Shown here in pieces: positions 1-12,610 of a stretch of 64,000 nt of DNA. The stretch spans positions 2,998,654 through 3,062,653 of the forward strand of contig JACAXG010000104.1 of the NCBI GenBank assembly GCA_018881555.1, written 5' to 3'. The DNA comes from Amblyornis subalaris (taxonomy: Eukaryota; Chordata; Aves; Passeriformes; Ptilonorhynchidae). Below the pieces are notes generated by a model. That model did no database searches, was not told where the DNA came from, and saw only the letters and a list, made by a program, of their open reading frames with translations. The number at the start of each line of letters is the position of its first letter. Within the stretch, counting starts at the first letter, position 1. Both the position numbers and the translations under genes were made by a program.

Positions 1-3000
1 AATATATAAAGTTATGCTAGTGGAAGCTCTGTTCAAAAATCACCTGCATCTAATATGTGTATATATATATACCCATGTAAACACATATGAATGTATAGAA
101 ATGAATAATACGTGCAGTCAACAATACTGACTGACTTTCCCNCAAACAGCTCTGTGCAGAATCAGCTGGGGAAGAGAAAACCAAAATTGGATGTTGGAAG
201 AACTTTTGGTGGCATTTAGGAATACTTTGATTATGCTCAAAATAGAATTCTAGTTCAAAAATTGTATCTTTTAACAACTACAGCAGGTACACTACTTCCC
301 CATCAGGTTGAGTTTTGGTAGAAGCAGACAGAGAAGGTAAAGGGGTTTGCATGCATTTACACTCTGGACAGATACTGTTGCTCTCTCAACTGGATTTGCC
401 ACATTTGAGATTAGCAAACAGTTCACCTGTTGCAAATGAAACCTGCACTTCCTTAGTTTCTCTAGAGGAGACAGAGCACCTGGGAACACATTTCTCAATT
501 GTTCAAGAGGGGCTGATTTTGCTGAGGGCCAGGAAAATGCAAACTCCATGGTTAGATGGGTGATTTTCAGAAGGTCATTTCCTGAAGACGATACTTTTGA
601 CAATTATGAAACGCTGGATCAATGCATCCAGACAGCTTCCAGCAGGGGTGGGCCCTGGCTACAGCTTCAGGTGTTCTCAATAATCTAATGAGTACAGAGA
701 GAAATCACTGCTGAGCACCTACATAAACAGATGGTGTCCTTCTGTGCTGCCACAGGCCAGGAGCACCCTTTGAGCCTTCAGTTTCTGCTACCCTAAACTT
801 CCTTTCTCTGAAAAATGTTCTCTGTTGCCATGGGCTTTGGACCCAAGGGACCAGTGCTCAGGTCTCACATCTTCTCTATCAGACTTCAAGTCTTCTCCCC
901 TTTTCACAATTCTCTCAATCTCTTCACAAATGGGCTATTAATAAAATGAGAGTTTTCAGTTGAGTAGCTGCTTTGAAATTCTTCTGCATGCACTGTTACA
1001 CCAATTACAANTGTATATGGCAGTCATCCACTCAGCACAGAAGAAGTAGTGCTATTAATACTTTACAAAGCTTGTACGCAGCTGTANGTAATATCTTTTA
1101 GTGACCTTTCAAAAATGCTGCAAAAATTCCTAGGCTTTAAGAACCTCATACAATTTTTCTCAGGTTACTGTTAGGATGCAGCACACCAGGTTGTGTACTG
1201 CAATCTTCTGAAACGGTTATAGAGTGATAAATCACATAAGTGTTTGGAGAAGGAATGAGATTTTCATAATATTGATGAACATTCTTTAACTGCTGATTTC
1301 AATGATGCTCATGTCGGCCTCCAGCAAAATAGGATTTTCTCCATGTACAGATAAGGATGCCTAATTGAACTGGGATGAAGCGATTTACTGGTGAGATGTT
1401 CACCAGTTTCCTAGTCAGCCAAAGTTTTAGTTTGTTCAGAGTTAGTTTGCCTCATTCTGCTTATCAGCTAGTCAGTTCTAATAGACATATTTTAATTACA
1501 CAGTCATAATTAAAGACATGCAAGCAAATCTACCTAAACACACAGTGAGAGAGAGACCAAGGGTCTTTATGCCATCTGGAACCGCAAAGGACTAGGACAA
1601 GTCCATGCTTCAGCTGAGTAGTGAAAAGCTGTTTGAGAACTAATAATCAACAATTTTCTTCTGAAAACTTAAAATAAATGCTGTATGATATGCAGTTACC
1701 ATCACTGTAATGTTTAAAAAGACTGAGAAACTCATTCCATCTATAGCATCTTATCAGCAAGCACCAACACTGAAAACGGCCACAATTACACAGGCACTTT
1801 GTTTGACATGACTCCATAGTGCTGCCAAAAGGAGGATTCCTGCTCCCAGTGACTTCTTGCTTCCTTTGTGTGGGCATTTGCATCTGTGCAGCCTAACTGT
1901 GACTTATGCACGGATATGCCCCAGGTAGGACAAGCAGAGCAGAGACACGTGATGTAGCTCCCGGCTGAAGAAGTCAATGATGGTATAGAAAGCGGCACTT
2001 GAAAAGCTGTTGTAATTATGAGTATCTCTTGATTTCCAGGTTGGGCATATTATTAATGAATATTTCCTAAAATAGTACTGCAAAATGTGCTTGACTCTTT
2101 TGGATTCTTGAGCTGAGAGGTTCACATGATTTAATAAAACAGCACTACTGATGACTATTTATGGCTATACATTTAGAACCCAAATAAAGGCACAATGGGT
2201 AAATATATCATAGAGTTACAATCACCAAGCAAATTATTACATCAAAATGTGTTGAAAGACACTGAGGATTTTGTGAATTAAATACATGAAGTAGAAACAG
2301 GCAGTGATGAAATCATGGCTCCTCTTGACATAGTCATACAGCACAGAAACACTGGGGGAAATAACTTTGTTAGTATGTAAGCTACTGAGAAAGAAAAAGT
2401 CAAGACATTACCAAAAAATCATAGGTTATATCTCAGCAAAAATATTTTCCTGCATTTTCTCTCATGTGAATAAAGCCTGCAAAGGGTACAAAATGGGGGT
2501 CCCCATAACAGTAGAGCCACACAACCAAAGGTCAATTCCAGCCAACAGTCCCTTTCTCCCTCTCAAATTTTGATCTCATTTGTTATATTTCGATTCACAG
2601 ATTTTTTCCAGACATTCTAAATGCTGTCAGTAAAGACAGCACTGTGACAGCAGTTTTTACGTGTTCCTTTTATATACAGAAGAACTTTTACACAGGCATG
2701 CTCTGCTGTCTATTAAGGATGTGTTTCTGAAAGGCCTGATAATTAAAAACTTACCCCATTGCTTCACTCTTCATTATCAAACTCACTTGATCAATTCCAG
2801 TTTGTTTGAGGAAAATGATGATGACACTGAAAATGCAACTATTCAGGAAGAGGGGCACAAGTGCTTACATTAAAAGACTGATGAGGACTTGGTCTCAGGG
2901 ATGAAGCAGTTGGGATCTTCAGGGGGGGTGATCTGCTCCAGAAAGCTGGCATCTCTTCCAGGTGACAATTACTCCATCCCCCATGCCATATACACCGTCC

Positions 3001-4140
3001 CTGTGCATTTAAACTGTGTGCATTTCAGTCTCTGCACACATCCCATCCTCCCCACAGAAAAAGTGATTTGCTTTCCAAACAACCTCCAGCGTTTGGCCTG
3101 GGTGACTGACAACAGTTAGCAGAGCAGGATGTTCAACCATCAGTAGTGGAACGCCAAACCCAAGGACAGGATCATCTAAGGAACTGGTCCTCTCATTGCG
3201 CAATCCAACACAAATCAAGGACTTGGTCACAGGAGCAATCTTTGCTCAGATTTGTGATGTGTAGGCCACCAGCACCAAGCACCTCCATTAGTTATGTACA
3301 GGTCTGCATGGGATATTTTTTATTTTGTATCCTTATATACAAGCAGGGCATCTGGAAAGCATCTGCAAACTGACCTTCCTCTGCAGAAGAACGTATGAGA
3401 TTCCTGGATATATCCCAGAAGTGAGAGGCAGGTAAGAAAATGAAACAAAAAAAGCACAGATACTGCAGTTCACATTAAATATACACAATACTCTAACATT
3501 TCAGAACTCCCCAGCTGTTCTCGAATCAAAATAAATCCAGATCGAAACCGAAGTTATATCAGGGAAAAGGCTGTTACTGAGTGCAGAAATTTTGCAGAAT
3601 ACAGGTTTAACTTCAGTTTATATAGCTCTTTATTAAATCACAAATTATACTATGTTCTGCTTTGCAGCTACATGCCTGGCCTTTGCTGCTGTTCTGGATA
3701 CTAATAATATCTCACCACATTTCTCTGTGTACAATCATTTAATTCTCTTCAAACATTTAAAACAATCTGTGACAACTACTACAATATATACTACATGAAT
3801 ATGGCAAAACAAAACAAAACACAGTAAATAACTAAAAGAAACAACAGGCTACTATGAAAATTGAAAAAACCAAATTATTTTAAGTAGCAAGACCTAGAAG
3901 CCTTCACAAAGTCACTGTGCTTTGACCTATTAAAGGTCCATTTAGAGTGAGCTGCAAAATTTTTTGCTCTGCCACAATGGCACTGGAGCACCTGTACGCC
4001 TTGCTGCAGACCTCCTAACCTGTAAGAAAACTTTTAACACTGCAGACTACCACCAAAATCCACCAGCCATCCAGGCAACAGGTCCGATGTGCCCTGCCTA
4101 TGTACCCATGGACACAGGAGATGGACACAGGAGACTCCTG
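1..4140. other. AT-rich spacer, no gene recognised
   Basis: No exon with matching splice signals, RNA gene or interspersed repeat could be recognised here. The open frames are short, overlap on both strands and show no protein family features. Single N's occur near 141, 1011 and 1087. Unrecognised old repeats or conserved non-coding elements could be present, but I see no signal for them. Confidence 0.5.
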
Positions 4141-4144
4141 GAAC

Positions 4145-4292
4145 GCCTCCATCCTGGAGCATCTCCACTGTTTGGAGGCATTCAAGACTCAACCAAGCAT
4201 GTCTAATAAGTAGATTGGCTTTGAGCAGGTGGTTGGACTATATGACACCCGCAGAAGCCCTTTCCAATCTAAATTATTCTATAATCATCTTG
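4145..4292 (+). mobile_element. CR1 LINE 3' end, truncated
   Basis: The stretch reads like the 3' untranslated tail of a chicken-repeat-1 (CR1) non-LTR retrotransposon. It contains 'ggaggcattcaagactcaac', then 'ggctttgagcaggtggttgg', a degenerate 'actatatgac', and 'ccctttccaatctaaattat' followed by 'tctata'. CR1 copies usually lose their 5' end on insertion, so only about 150 bp remains. Several substitutions from the typical tail suggest a moderately old insertion. No coding part survives. The left boundary is approximate. Confidence 0.8.
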
Positions 4293-7200
4293 TCCATTTA
4301 GCTCCCTCACTGTTATCCAGTTGTGTTCACTGCTTTGATTCCCACAGAGAAAAAGGGAACCATTTTCAGTGCTTAATTTATGTTGGTTGTTTCAATTTCC
4401 CAGTGAATTAATAATTTAGCAGAATTTTATCTTCCTCATTTTAGAATTATGCCAAGAGGCCAAGTGGTAAAGTAAAACATTAAATTATTTACAAGTTGTG
4501 CACACATGCAGGCAGATAAATGGTGCATTATCTATTTAACAGTTGTTAGAAAGTACAGAAACGATAAGCATCACAGCCAAAGTCCTTTGTCAAAGGAGAG
4601 AAAAGTAACCTTCAAGTCTGTGTTAGTTTTTTTAGGCATAAAAAAGAGCTACAGCTAATGTATTTAAGGTAGATCCAAAGTTTGTACAAACTTCAGAGCT
4701 ACCAGAGTAAGCAGCTTCTGTCTGCAAATGAAGGAATGAGGCTCCATTCCCCTGGTGGAAAAATTTTTCACAAAAGGCAATTAAGACCCTGATCCATATT
4801 TTAGGAGGATGGAATTGAATAAATCTCAAGTGTGCAGAACTGTCAAGTGTTGGTAGGTGATTAGATTATCACAGACTGGGAGAATACATTACAAATTCAT
4901 TTGTAATGGGTGGACAGTGCTCTAAAACAACGAACAGAACCTAAATCCTTAAGTCTCCAATTACCAGCTCTATCCAGTTTGCTTGAATGAAGGATTATGT
5001 CTTCTTATTTTGATGCTAGAGAAATAAAAAACTAAGAAATAATATTAAACTGCTGAATTTTTACACAACTCCAAATAATCTCTACACATGACAAAGACAA
5101 GGACAGCAAACAGAATTCCTCATAATTCAGCCATTCTAAATATACTCACTGCCTTATACACGCAACTTAACAACTTCCCTCAAATAAAACTCAACCAGAA
5201 ATAGCTTTGAAAAATGGAAACAGTTTTGAAGTACCATGCTCTGAGTATTTCCTACAAAGGAACCATAAAACAGAACAAAATACCACTACACTTTTTTATT
5301 TTCCCCTGTAAATTCACATTTTTCTTGGAAACTGATTTAAAATATATTTCTTTCTTAATGTGCATATATTTCGCACAAAGACCTTCTGTTAAAAATTCAT
5401 CTGGCTATCTGACCTCCCCCTCCCCCCAAAATGCACACAGAGAGACATAGTCATTAAAGGATTGGCAGAACAAGATCTCCTTTCTTTTCTGAAGGGGGCT
5501 GTACCAACAAAGGACCTCCGAAAGTAGTCTTTATTGTTAGGTGCAGGGTGATGCAATATTTTACGGCACTGACGATCNAGCATTTACTTCCTCCATATCC
5601 TAACAAGTAGACACATCTCTTATTCACACTGTCTTAGCAAAACTTTCTGTTCTGCACAAACTGTTAAGGCTTGTCATTACGTTCGGCAGGAACCCCCGTG
5701 AGCACCTACAAGAAGCTCCACATCAGCCAGAAGGTAGTTTTCTATCCATAAGGTCTTCAGCACATACGTTCTGGTGTAATGACAGCAAGTGGAAGGGGTT
5801 AAAGCACCTCCAGCCTTGAGGCTTGCCATGGCTCCCCAGAAACACTCAATCTGGCCTGGAGGTCACTCCTTTCCATAATGCCAGTCCCTGCCTCCTCTCA
5901 CTGGTAGAAAGACCGCCAGGTGCGAGAGGCAGAGGGATCCCCAGCACAGAAAATGTGGCTGGCACAGGGTGGCCACTGGCCTGCAGCCTGGGGAAGCCTG
6001 GACAGCGAGACTGCAGCACGATGGGAAAGGAGGCTGGACATGGGTGACCGAAGATGCTGGACAAACAGAGTCAACTTCTAGTGAAAGGAGACACTACGAG
6101 GAGGCCTGTGGAAGGAAAGGAACCTGGTACAGGGGAAGCTGGGGAGGGCAGCAGGGGACTGGAAAAGAGTGGGGCCAGAAGAGATACAGGCACTGGGAGG
6201 GGAGGTGTGGTGTGAGGCTGGGTGCAGCAGATGGACCTCAGGCAGGAGACCTCAGGAGGGACCTGCTCAGGACAGCAGGAATGGGAGCAGAAGGCCAGGA
6301 TGAGAGTTAACTTCTCAGGACTCTTATGAGGAGAGGAGAAAGCTGCTCTACCATGCAAGGGAAACTGCTTCTGGCTTTGCCGGAATGCCCATGTGTATCC
6401 TGCTCGGTGCCGGGGGACTGATCCTTCACCTGGAGTAGCTGCTTTGCTGTAGCGTCTCAAAGAAAACAGGCAAGCAAGACTTGGGATCATCCTGTTCATT
6501 TTGTATTGATACAGAAATGCCCCCCACCACGCAGGCAGGGAGAGATGTGGGGAGAGAGCAGTGTACATGTGCAAACAAGACATCATCATAAGAAATAATG
6601 TAATTACAGTTTATTTTGACAAGTTTTGATGGTTTAGGGGTGCAATTTTTAATAAAGTGTAAAACACAATGCCTTGGTGAGATACCTACTCTTTCATGAT
6701 CCTATAGATGATGAGCAGACAGAAAAAACCACAAGGCCTCAAAGGAGCCAACATCTGGCAGTCATGCAAACCTAGATGTACCTTGTTTCCTTTTCAGAAT
6801 AAATCTCATGCCTCAATTCCATGATTTAAGGCACTTTCCCAACTGAAAGAAGAAATTCAAAAGCTTAAATACATTCTCATCAAACTGCAACACAAGACTT
6901 AATAGCAGACACGAAGCATAAAATCTCTCATATTAACTATGTAAGTATTATAAATTAATAATAAAAGTTAATAACTGGTAAATGACCAAAATGTTCTCAG
7001 ATAACATTTAAGATTAATAATTTAGCACTGAAAGATAAGTTTATTATGAGTATAGACTTTTAAACAGAAAGAAAAGCATCTAATAAGTATGTTTCACATC
7101 AAAACTAACAAAACAGCACATAGCTGTCACAAAATTATTTTTTTCTTGGACAGAACAGGACAAATGGCAAATCTTAACAATATTTGTAGGTCTCAACAGA

Positions 7201-10200
7201 TGGCTTGGAAAACATAAAAAAAGGTGTCTTATTAAAAAAAATACTTCTAGTGCTTATCATTGCAGTTGATTGCTTACACATACTTAAAAGTTGCTACTAA
7301 TATAATGTACACTTTGATATTTAAGCAATGCTGCTTTTCAAATTTTTTTCTCTGATTTAATTTTTTATTCAGCTAAGGCAAAACTGTAAATAGATAAGCT
7401 GAACCAGAAAAAAAAAGATAAATGAAAGTCACTAAAAAATGTCACTTTTTAGACTAAATATGTATACTCAGATTTCAGCCTTGTGTCTTCCCAGATCACC
7501 ATCCCATCAAATTTGTTTATTTAGATATAGTGCAAGGTCAAGATACAAAGGGAAACACAGAAACTAAGTCAATCACTGGTTGAACTTCCATCCCATTTAC
7601 TCACAAGGTGAGTCAAAAATGTGGCACTTGAAGAAATTTCAGTATTGGTTTATACATACTAGAATCTGAATTTCCCTGTAATTTCTAACTATACAGTTTT
7701 GATCTTCAAACTAAAATACTGCTTAACACTTCATGTATTTGTTTAAGAGGTGTGAAAAAATTAAGAGTTTGGATAAGTGGTACCATATAAAATGTAACTA
7801 TTTCTAACTTTCACAGCCATCAAATAAAATCTTGTGTGAAAACAAACTGTGTGCAGATATCACACCTTGAAGTGCAGCAGTCCTCACTTACCAGAAGGGG
7901 AGAGAATGAACAGAAATGTCAAGTTTCTATTTCATGCAACATGGAAGACTAGGAGCCTGATACGACACCTACTGAAATGAACGCCAAGATAACTGGTGAG
8001 CTCAAAATTAAATTAAATCTTGACGGAAGCATGCATCAAGAAGTCAAAAGACTCAGTCCAGAAACTGGGCTGAATGGGCAGTGGATCCATGCAGATCCCT
8101 GCAGAAATCAAGTACCCACACTACTGTAACAAACAGCTCAAGAAGCTTCTCTCTGCTTTGCCAGCAAACAGACCAACAGCTGTAATATTCTACCACAAAA
8201 TACCCATTTCAGATTTGAAGTTAACCCAGACAGTAAACTTCTAAAGAGATGATTGTACTTGACACAGTTATCCAGGAAACACAAGTTATGGGAAATGGTC
8301 ACAGGCAGGAGTTTCACTATTTCTCCTCTTAATTAACTGCAGATCACTGGTGAAGGGACAGTCATACCCCATCCCTGTCCCTCCAATGCCACAACCATGT
8401 GTTCTCACTGTTACCCTGGTATCAGCTCAAATGACCACAGGATGAGGCAGGGCAGGCTACAGACATGACAGTAAGCACACTTCTTTCTCCTCCACAAAAA
8501 AACAAAAAGGAAAAAAAAAAAAAAAGCAAATTTCTGTTGACTCAACAACATGCACCAGTAACATGGTTTATTACTAGCAAACTGCTGCTTGACATTAGAA
8601 ACTTTTGTTCGGGGAAACTCCAGTTTTGTTGACTGACCATCTAACAGCTGTCAGAACCTAATATGCTCACAAAGTGTTGACTCTATACTATACAAACCCA
8701 CAATTCTGCATCAAGTATTGTGAAATGTGATATTTTATGCCATTTTTCAATCAATTTCTCAAAAAACAGAGGAAAAAAGCTACAAAGATGTAAACTAAAA
8801 CATTGCTGCTACAATGCTATTTCATATCTTACTGTTCTTAAGACAATTTTAGTTGCTTGCTGACAGAAGCAGCTGAAGTGAAGAATAAGACCAGGTAACA
8901 GCCCCGGATATCCAGGTTTACACAGAGTCATTATGGAACAGACGTCTCACAGGCTGCCTCCAGATGAGACGGGGTGTTGCTGTTTCCCTAAGCTCCCACC
9001 CTTGCCATGCCCTGACTTTATCAGGGGAGGAGATGCACAAGTGCCAAGCTCTCCCTCACCCTGCTCCCTCCCATCCCACCTCACCTCTAGGAAAGGAAAT
9101 CCAGGTGACTGAGCNGGGCGGGAGCCACAATAGGACTCTGACCTCTGCAAGCTGACCCGCCAAGAGATACCATGGGGCACACACCCCTTATTCTCCCAAA
9201 CAAGAAAAACTGCTTGAAGCCCACCGGCAGTACTGTGCAGTGATGCGCCTGACCTTATTTCTGCTGGGAATGTTCCTCCCTCCCTCCCGCATCAATTCCA
9301 CCACGCTTGTCTGATGTTTCCTTTTCTGCTGTGTCAAATACAGATAACAAGTTACTCGAGGCAGGGAGCTGTCGAGAGCAGTATAGCTCATCTGCAAAGG
9401 GTTTGGAAGGCTGTGCAAAAAACGGAGCAGAGCAGATGACCAGCCTTTAAAACAAACACAATTTCACTTATTCATAGCTTAATAACTTACTAATTCATTG
9501 CCTAATGTGTTATTAGCAACCCACTTTAAAAATCTTTGACCCTCAAAATTCCTTTCTAAAGGCATAAATAAACTAAGTTCTTCCCCTCTAAGTATTTTGT
9601 GAATGCACTGGTAATTTTCAAAGTCTGAGATTTCCAGCATTAATGATGCTATAAAACTAAACCTGATACCTCTAATAACTTTTTCCTGAGTACTTTCCAA
9701 CTCCAGTAAATTGTAGCCAGTGCAGCTCCCTGTGGAGCACTTTGAGCTCAATGGGATGAAGGGTCCCTGATAGACAGGGAAGCCCTTGCAGTCCAGGACA
9801 GGCTGTAGGGCAGGATCTGTGGAGAGGCAGGATCTGCAAATCCTTAGCACAGCACCCAGCATGGCCCCTCTCCCTGCACAGGACAGCAGCACACATGTGG
9901 CAAGGCTTGTGAGAACCTCACAGAGCCTAATGAACAAAAATACTCTCCCTGCCAGGAGCAGGAAGCAGAGAAAAGGGTTAGGAAAGAGAGGAAGGTGGAT
10001 GTACATGTTGTTGTGCTTCCTTTTCTTCCATGCATATCTTCAAAATTGAATACTATAAACTACATTTGCTTCTATTTAATGACATAGGTCTAGCCTTCTG
10101 CACCAGCCATGCATCACATGTTTCACATGTCATGGAAACCTGCAGCCTGGCTGTCAAACCAGCAAGACTGCTGGTCCAGAGTGGTGGTGATAATGAGTGA

Positions 10201-11510
10201 GTAGGTAGACTCCTCTGTATCATAGCACTGCCTGCTTCTGCTTTCCTTCTCAGGCAGGATGCACATCAAAGAGCCACCAGCCACGCTGCAGCTCAGGCAA
10301 CGTCCACGTGCAGAAAGTCAGGAGCTACTTGACGGGAAAGGATGGGAGAGGAACTCCCGGGGGAATGTGGGGGAACAGGAGGGGCTTCTCTGCGATCCAA
10401 GTGCCAAATGGTAACACCCACATCCCTTCCTGCCTGGCAGTCACACATCAGGACTGTCTCAAATACCTGTATTTCCCTTCAAACTACTCTTGGATCTCTC
10501 TGAACTCTCACACTCCTTCAGGGACAAAACTTAAATCCTGCCTGTTCTCACCGGCTCCAATAAGAGTTCCTTGCAGCATCATATCCAGGCAGAGTATTTA
10601 ATGAATTCAACCTTAGACCATTATCCTGAAAGAATCATTGTGAGGTTAGAGGGTGTTTAAAAAGAGTATCAAATAAAGCCCAGAGTAATTGTTCTGTTTC
10701 CACGTTGCAGCCTTTTAGGGTAGGATGCAGCGAAGTTTGTTCCTGATTTTCTGAGGGCTGGATGGGAACTGTTAGTACTACTTTAACCTGGATGATTGCT
10801 AAGCACACCTTGCAAAATTAGCAATGTAGTATTTAATGCATAGGTTTGCTCTCCTCATATAAAATTATGGCAGCCCTCTGTGCCACCCAGACCTTTATAA
10901 TTCCCTGTTAGATCTTCAAAAATGTAAACAATTGCTTTGAAAAACATCTCCACCTGCCACACTGAAATAATTTATCTTCTGTCTTCATACAACAACTCAG
11001 AGAAGCTGTTTCTATTAATAGCCCTCTCCAGCTCCAGGCTGTGTGATCCCAAAGAAATTCGGGTATACCATTTTCAAAGGAACTGACTTTGAAACAATGA
11101 TGGCACTGAAGTCAGTGGCAGATTGAAATGTCCTTGAGAAGCAAGTAAAGCATGAGCTGGGAGTAAGCAACACTGGAGAGACTCAGCAGAAGGAAATTAA
11201 GAAAGTATGCAATTAGAGAGCTAAAAATGCTATGCGTTGTTTTGTATTTTTTTCTTATCTTTACTTCGCAAGTGATTTANCTGATGTGGAAAGGCTCTTT
11301 TTTTTTCTGTCAGTCACTGGTAGCATTTTGAAAACCATCAACAACTTCAGTGACTTCCTTTTAATCTCTTCAGTGCACTCAGATGCTCTTTGCCTCCCTT
11401 TACCTTAAAATCTCTATTATCAAAGATTTTATTATCTAGATTTTATGAAATTCTAGTATCAGAATTCCAATGTACATCCCCATAGGTCACTTGCAGCCTC
11501 GGCAGCCTTT
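4293..11510. other. Spacer, no gene recognised
   Basis: This is mostly AT-rich spacer. A GC-richer patch lies at about 5.8-6.6 kb and carries long overlapping frames on both strands, including a 172-codon one on the minus strand at 6071-6589. That frame is low-complexity Ser/Pro-rich and has no recognisable domain, so I do not call it. A 175-codon minus-strand frame at 9479-10006 also lacks family features. An A-rich run lies near 8511-8525. No splice-supported exon was found. Confidence 0.45.
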
Positions 11511-11515
11511 GCACA
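11511..11515. repeat. Target-site duplication GCACA, left copy
   Basis: GCACA sits directly against the terminal TG of the LTR and is repeated exactly against its terminal CA at 12606-12610. Five-base duplications are typical of class III (ERVL-like) endogenous retroviruses, whereas other classes usually leave 4 or 6 bases. Confidence 0.8.
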
Positions 11516-12605
11516 TGTTGTGGCTTGACACTGGCCAAATGCCAGGCACCCACGAAGAAAAAAAAAGCAAAACACTCACTCACCCTCCCCTGCTCCACAG
11601 GTGGACAGGGAGAGAAAATTTTAACNAAGGGTTCATGAGTTGAGATAAGGACCTGGAGGAAACACTTCAAGGGCAAAACAGGCTCAACTTAATGATATAA
11701 AGTGAATTTATTACTAACAAGATCAGAGTAGGAGAACGAGAAGTAAAATAAGCCCTTAAAGACACCCTTGTCTCCCCCCAACCCCTCCCTCCTTCCCACC
11801 AATGGTGCAGGGAGACGGGGTGGGGGTTTTGGTCAGTTCATCACCCAAGATCTTCTTTCCACTGCTCAGGGAGAGGAGTCGTTTCCCTGCGGCACCGTGA
11901 GGTCCCTCCCATGGGAGACAGTTCTCCGTGAGCTTCTCCAGCGTGGGTCCACTCTCATGAGCAGCAGCACTCCCAAAACTGCTGCAGCGTGAGTCCATCC
12001 CCCAGGCAGACAGTCCTCCCAACACTGCTGTGGCGTGGGTCACTCTGCCACGGGGTGCAGTCCCCCAAGGACGGCTGCTCCAGCCTGGAAGCAAGGCCTC
12101 TCTCTCCACTCGGACTTCCTCTGGATCACAGGGTCCTGGTATCCACCCGCTCCGGCCTGGGCACCTCCCCCACAGGCTGCAAGTGGATCTCTGCATCCCC
12201 CGTGGACCCCCATGGGCTGCAGGGGCACAACCTGCCTCACCATGGTCCTCACCACAGGCTGCAGGGACATCTCGGCTCTGGCGCCTGGAGCACCTCCTGC
12301 CGCTCCTTCTTCACTGACCTTGGTGTCTCCATTGTTGTTTCTCTCGCATGTTCTCATTCCTACTCTTCTTTAGCTGGAAATCACAACTGCACCCTCAACT
12401 TTGTTTTGATTTCTTCTTAAATCTGTTATCACAGAGGCGTTACCATCATCTCTAATTGGCCCAGCCTTGGCCAGCAGCACGTCCATCCTCAGAGCCATCA
12501 GCGATTGGCTCTGCTGGACATGGTGGAAGCTTCTAGCAGCCTCTCACAGAAGCCACCTCTGTGGCCTCCCTCCTACCAAAAAGCAGGCCCTGCAAAACCA
12601 ACACA
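11516..12605 (-). mobile_element. Solo LTR of an avian endogenous retrovirus (ERVL-like)
   Basis: This is a 1,090-bp element that starts TG and ends CA, with near-inverted termini (TGTTGTGG at one end, TGTGTTGG read from the other), and is flanked by identical GCACA repeats. I recognise the body from bird, especially passerine, transcripts and repeats. Orientation is minus because an AATAAA polyadenylation signal on the minus strand (plus 11707-11712) lies about 190 bp before the 3' end, as expected for an R/U5 region. No gag, pol or env remains, and there is no second LTR nearby. It is therefore a solo LTR left by recombination between two LTRs. Frames inside it, including one with 'WHLASVKPQHV', are LTR sequence and not host genes. 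The class assignment rests on the 5-bp duplication and is inferred. Confidence 0.85.
11707..11712 (-). promoter_or_regulatory. LTR polyadenylation signal (AATAAA)
   Basis: The plus strand reads TTTATT, giving AATAAA on the minus strand inside the solo LTR. It could still end transcripts that read in from the right, and it sets the orientation of the element. Confidence 0.6.
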
Positions 12606-12610
12606 GCACA
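12606..12610. repeat. Target-site duplication GCACA, right copy
   Basis: This exactly matches 11511-11515 across the solo LTR, and together the two copies define the insertion boundaries to the base. Confidence 0.8.

Noticed and set aside
6071..6589. 172-codon minus-strand frame
   Set aside because: It lies in a GC-richer patch that is also open on the other strand, is low-complexity Ser/Pro-rich, and has no domain or paired splice sites.
9479..10006. 175-codon minus-strand frame
   Set aside because: The N-terminal part is hydrophobic but no family is recognisable. Other frames overlap it on both strands and there is no promoter or polyadenylation context.
11756..12420. Several 95-146-codon frames on both strands
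   Set aside because: All lie inside the solo LTR and are explained by it.
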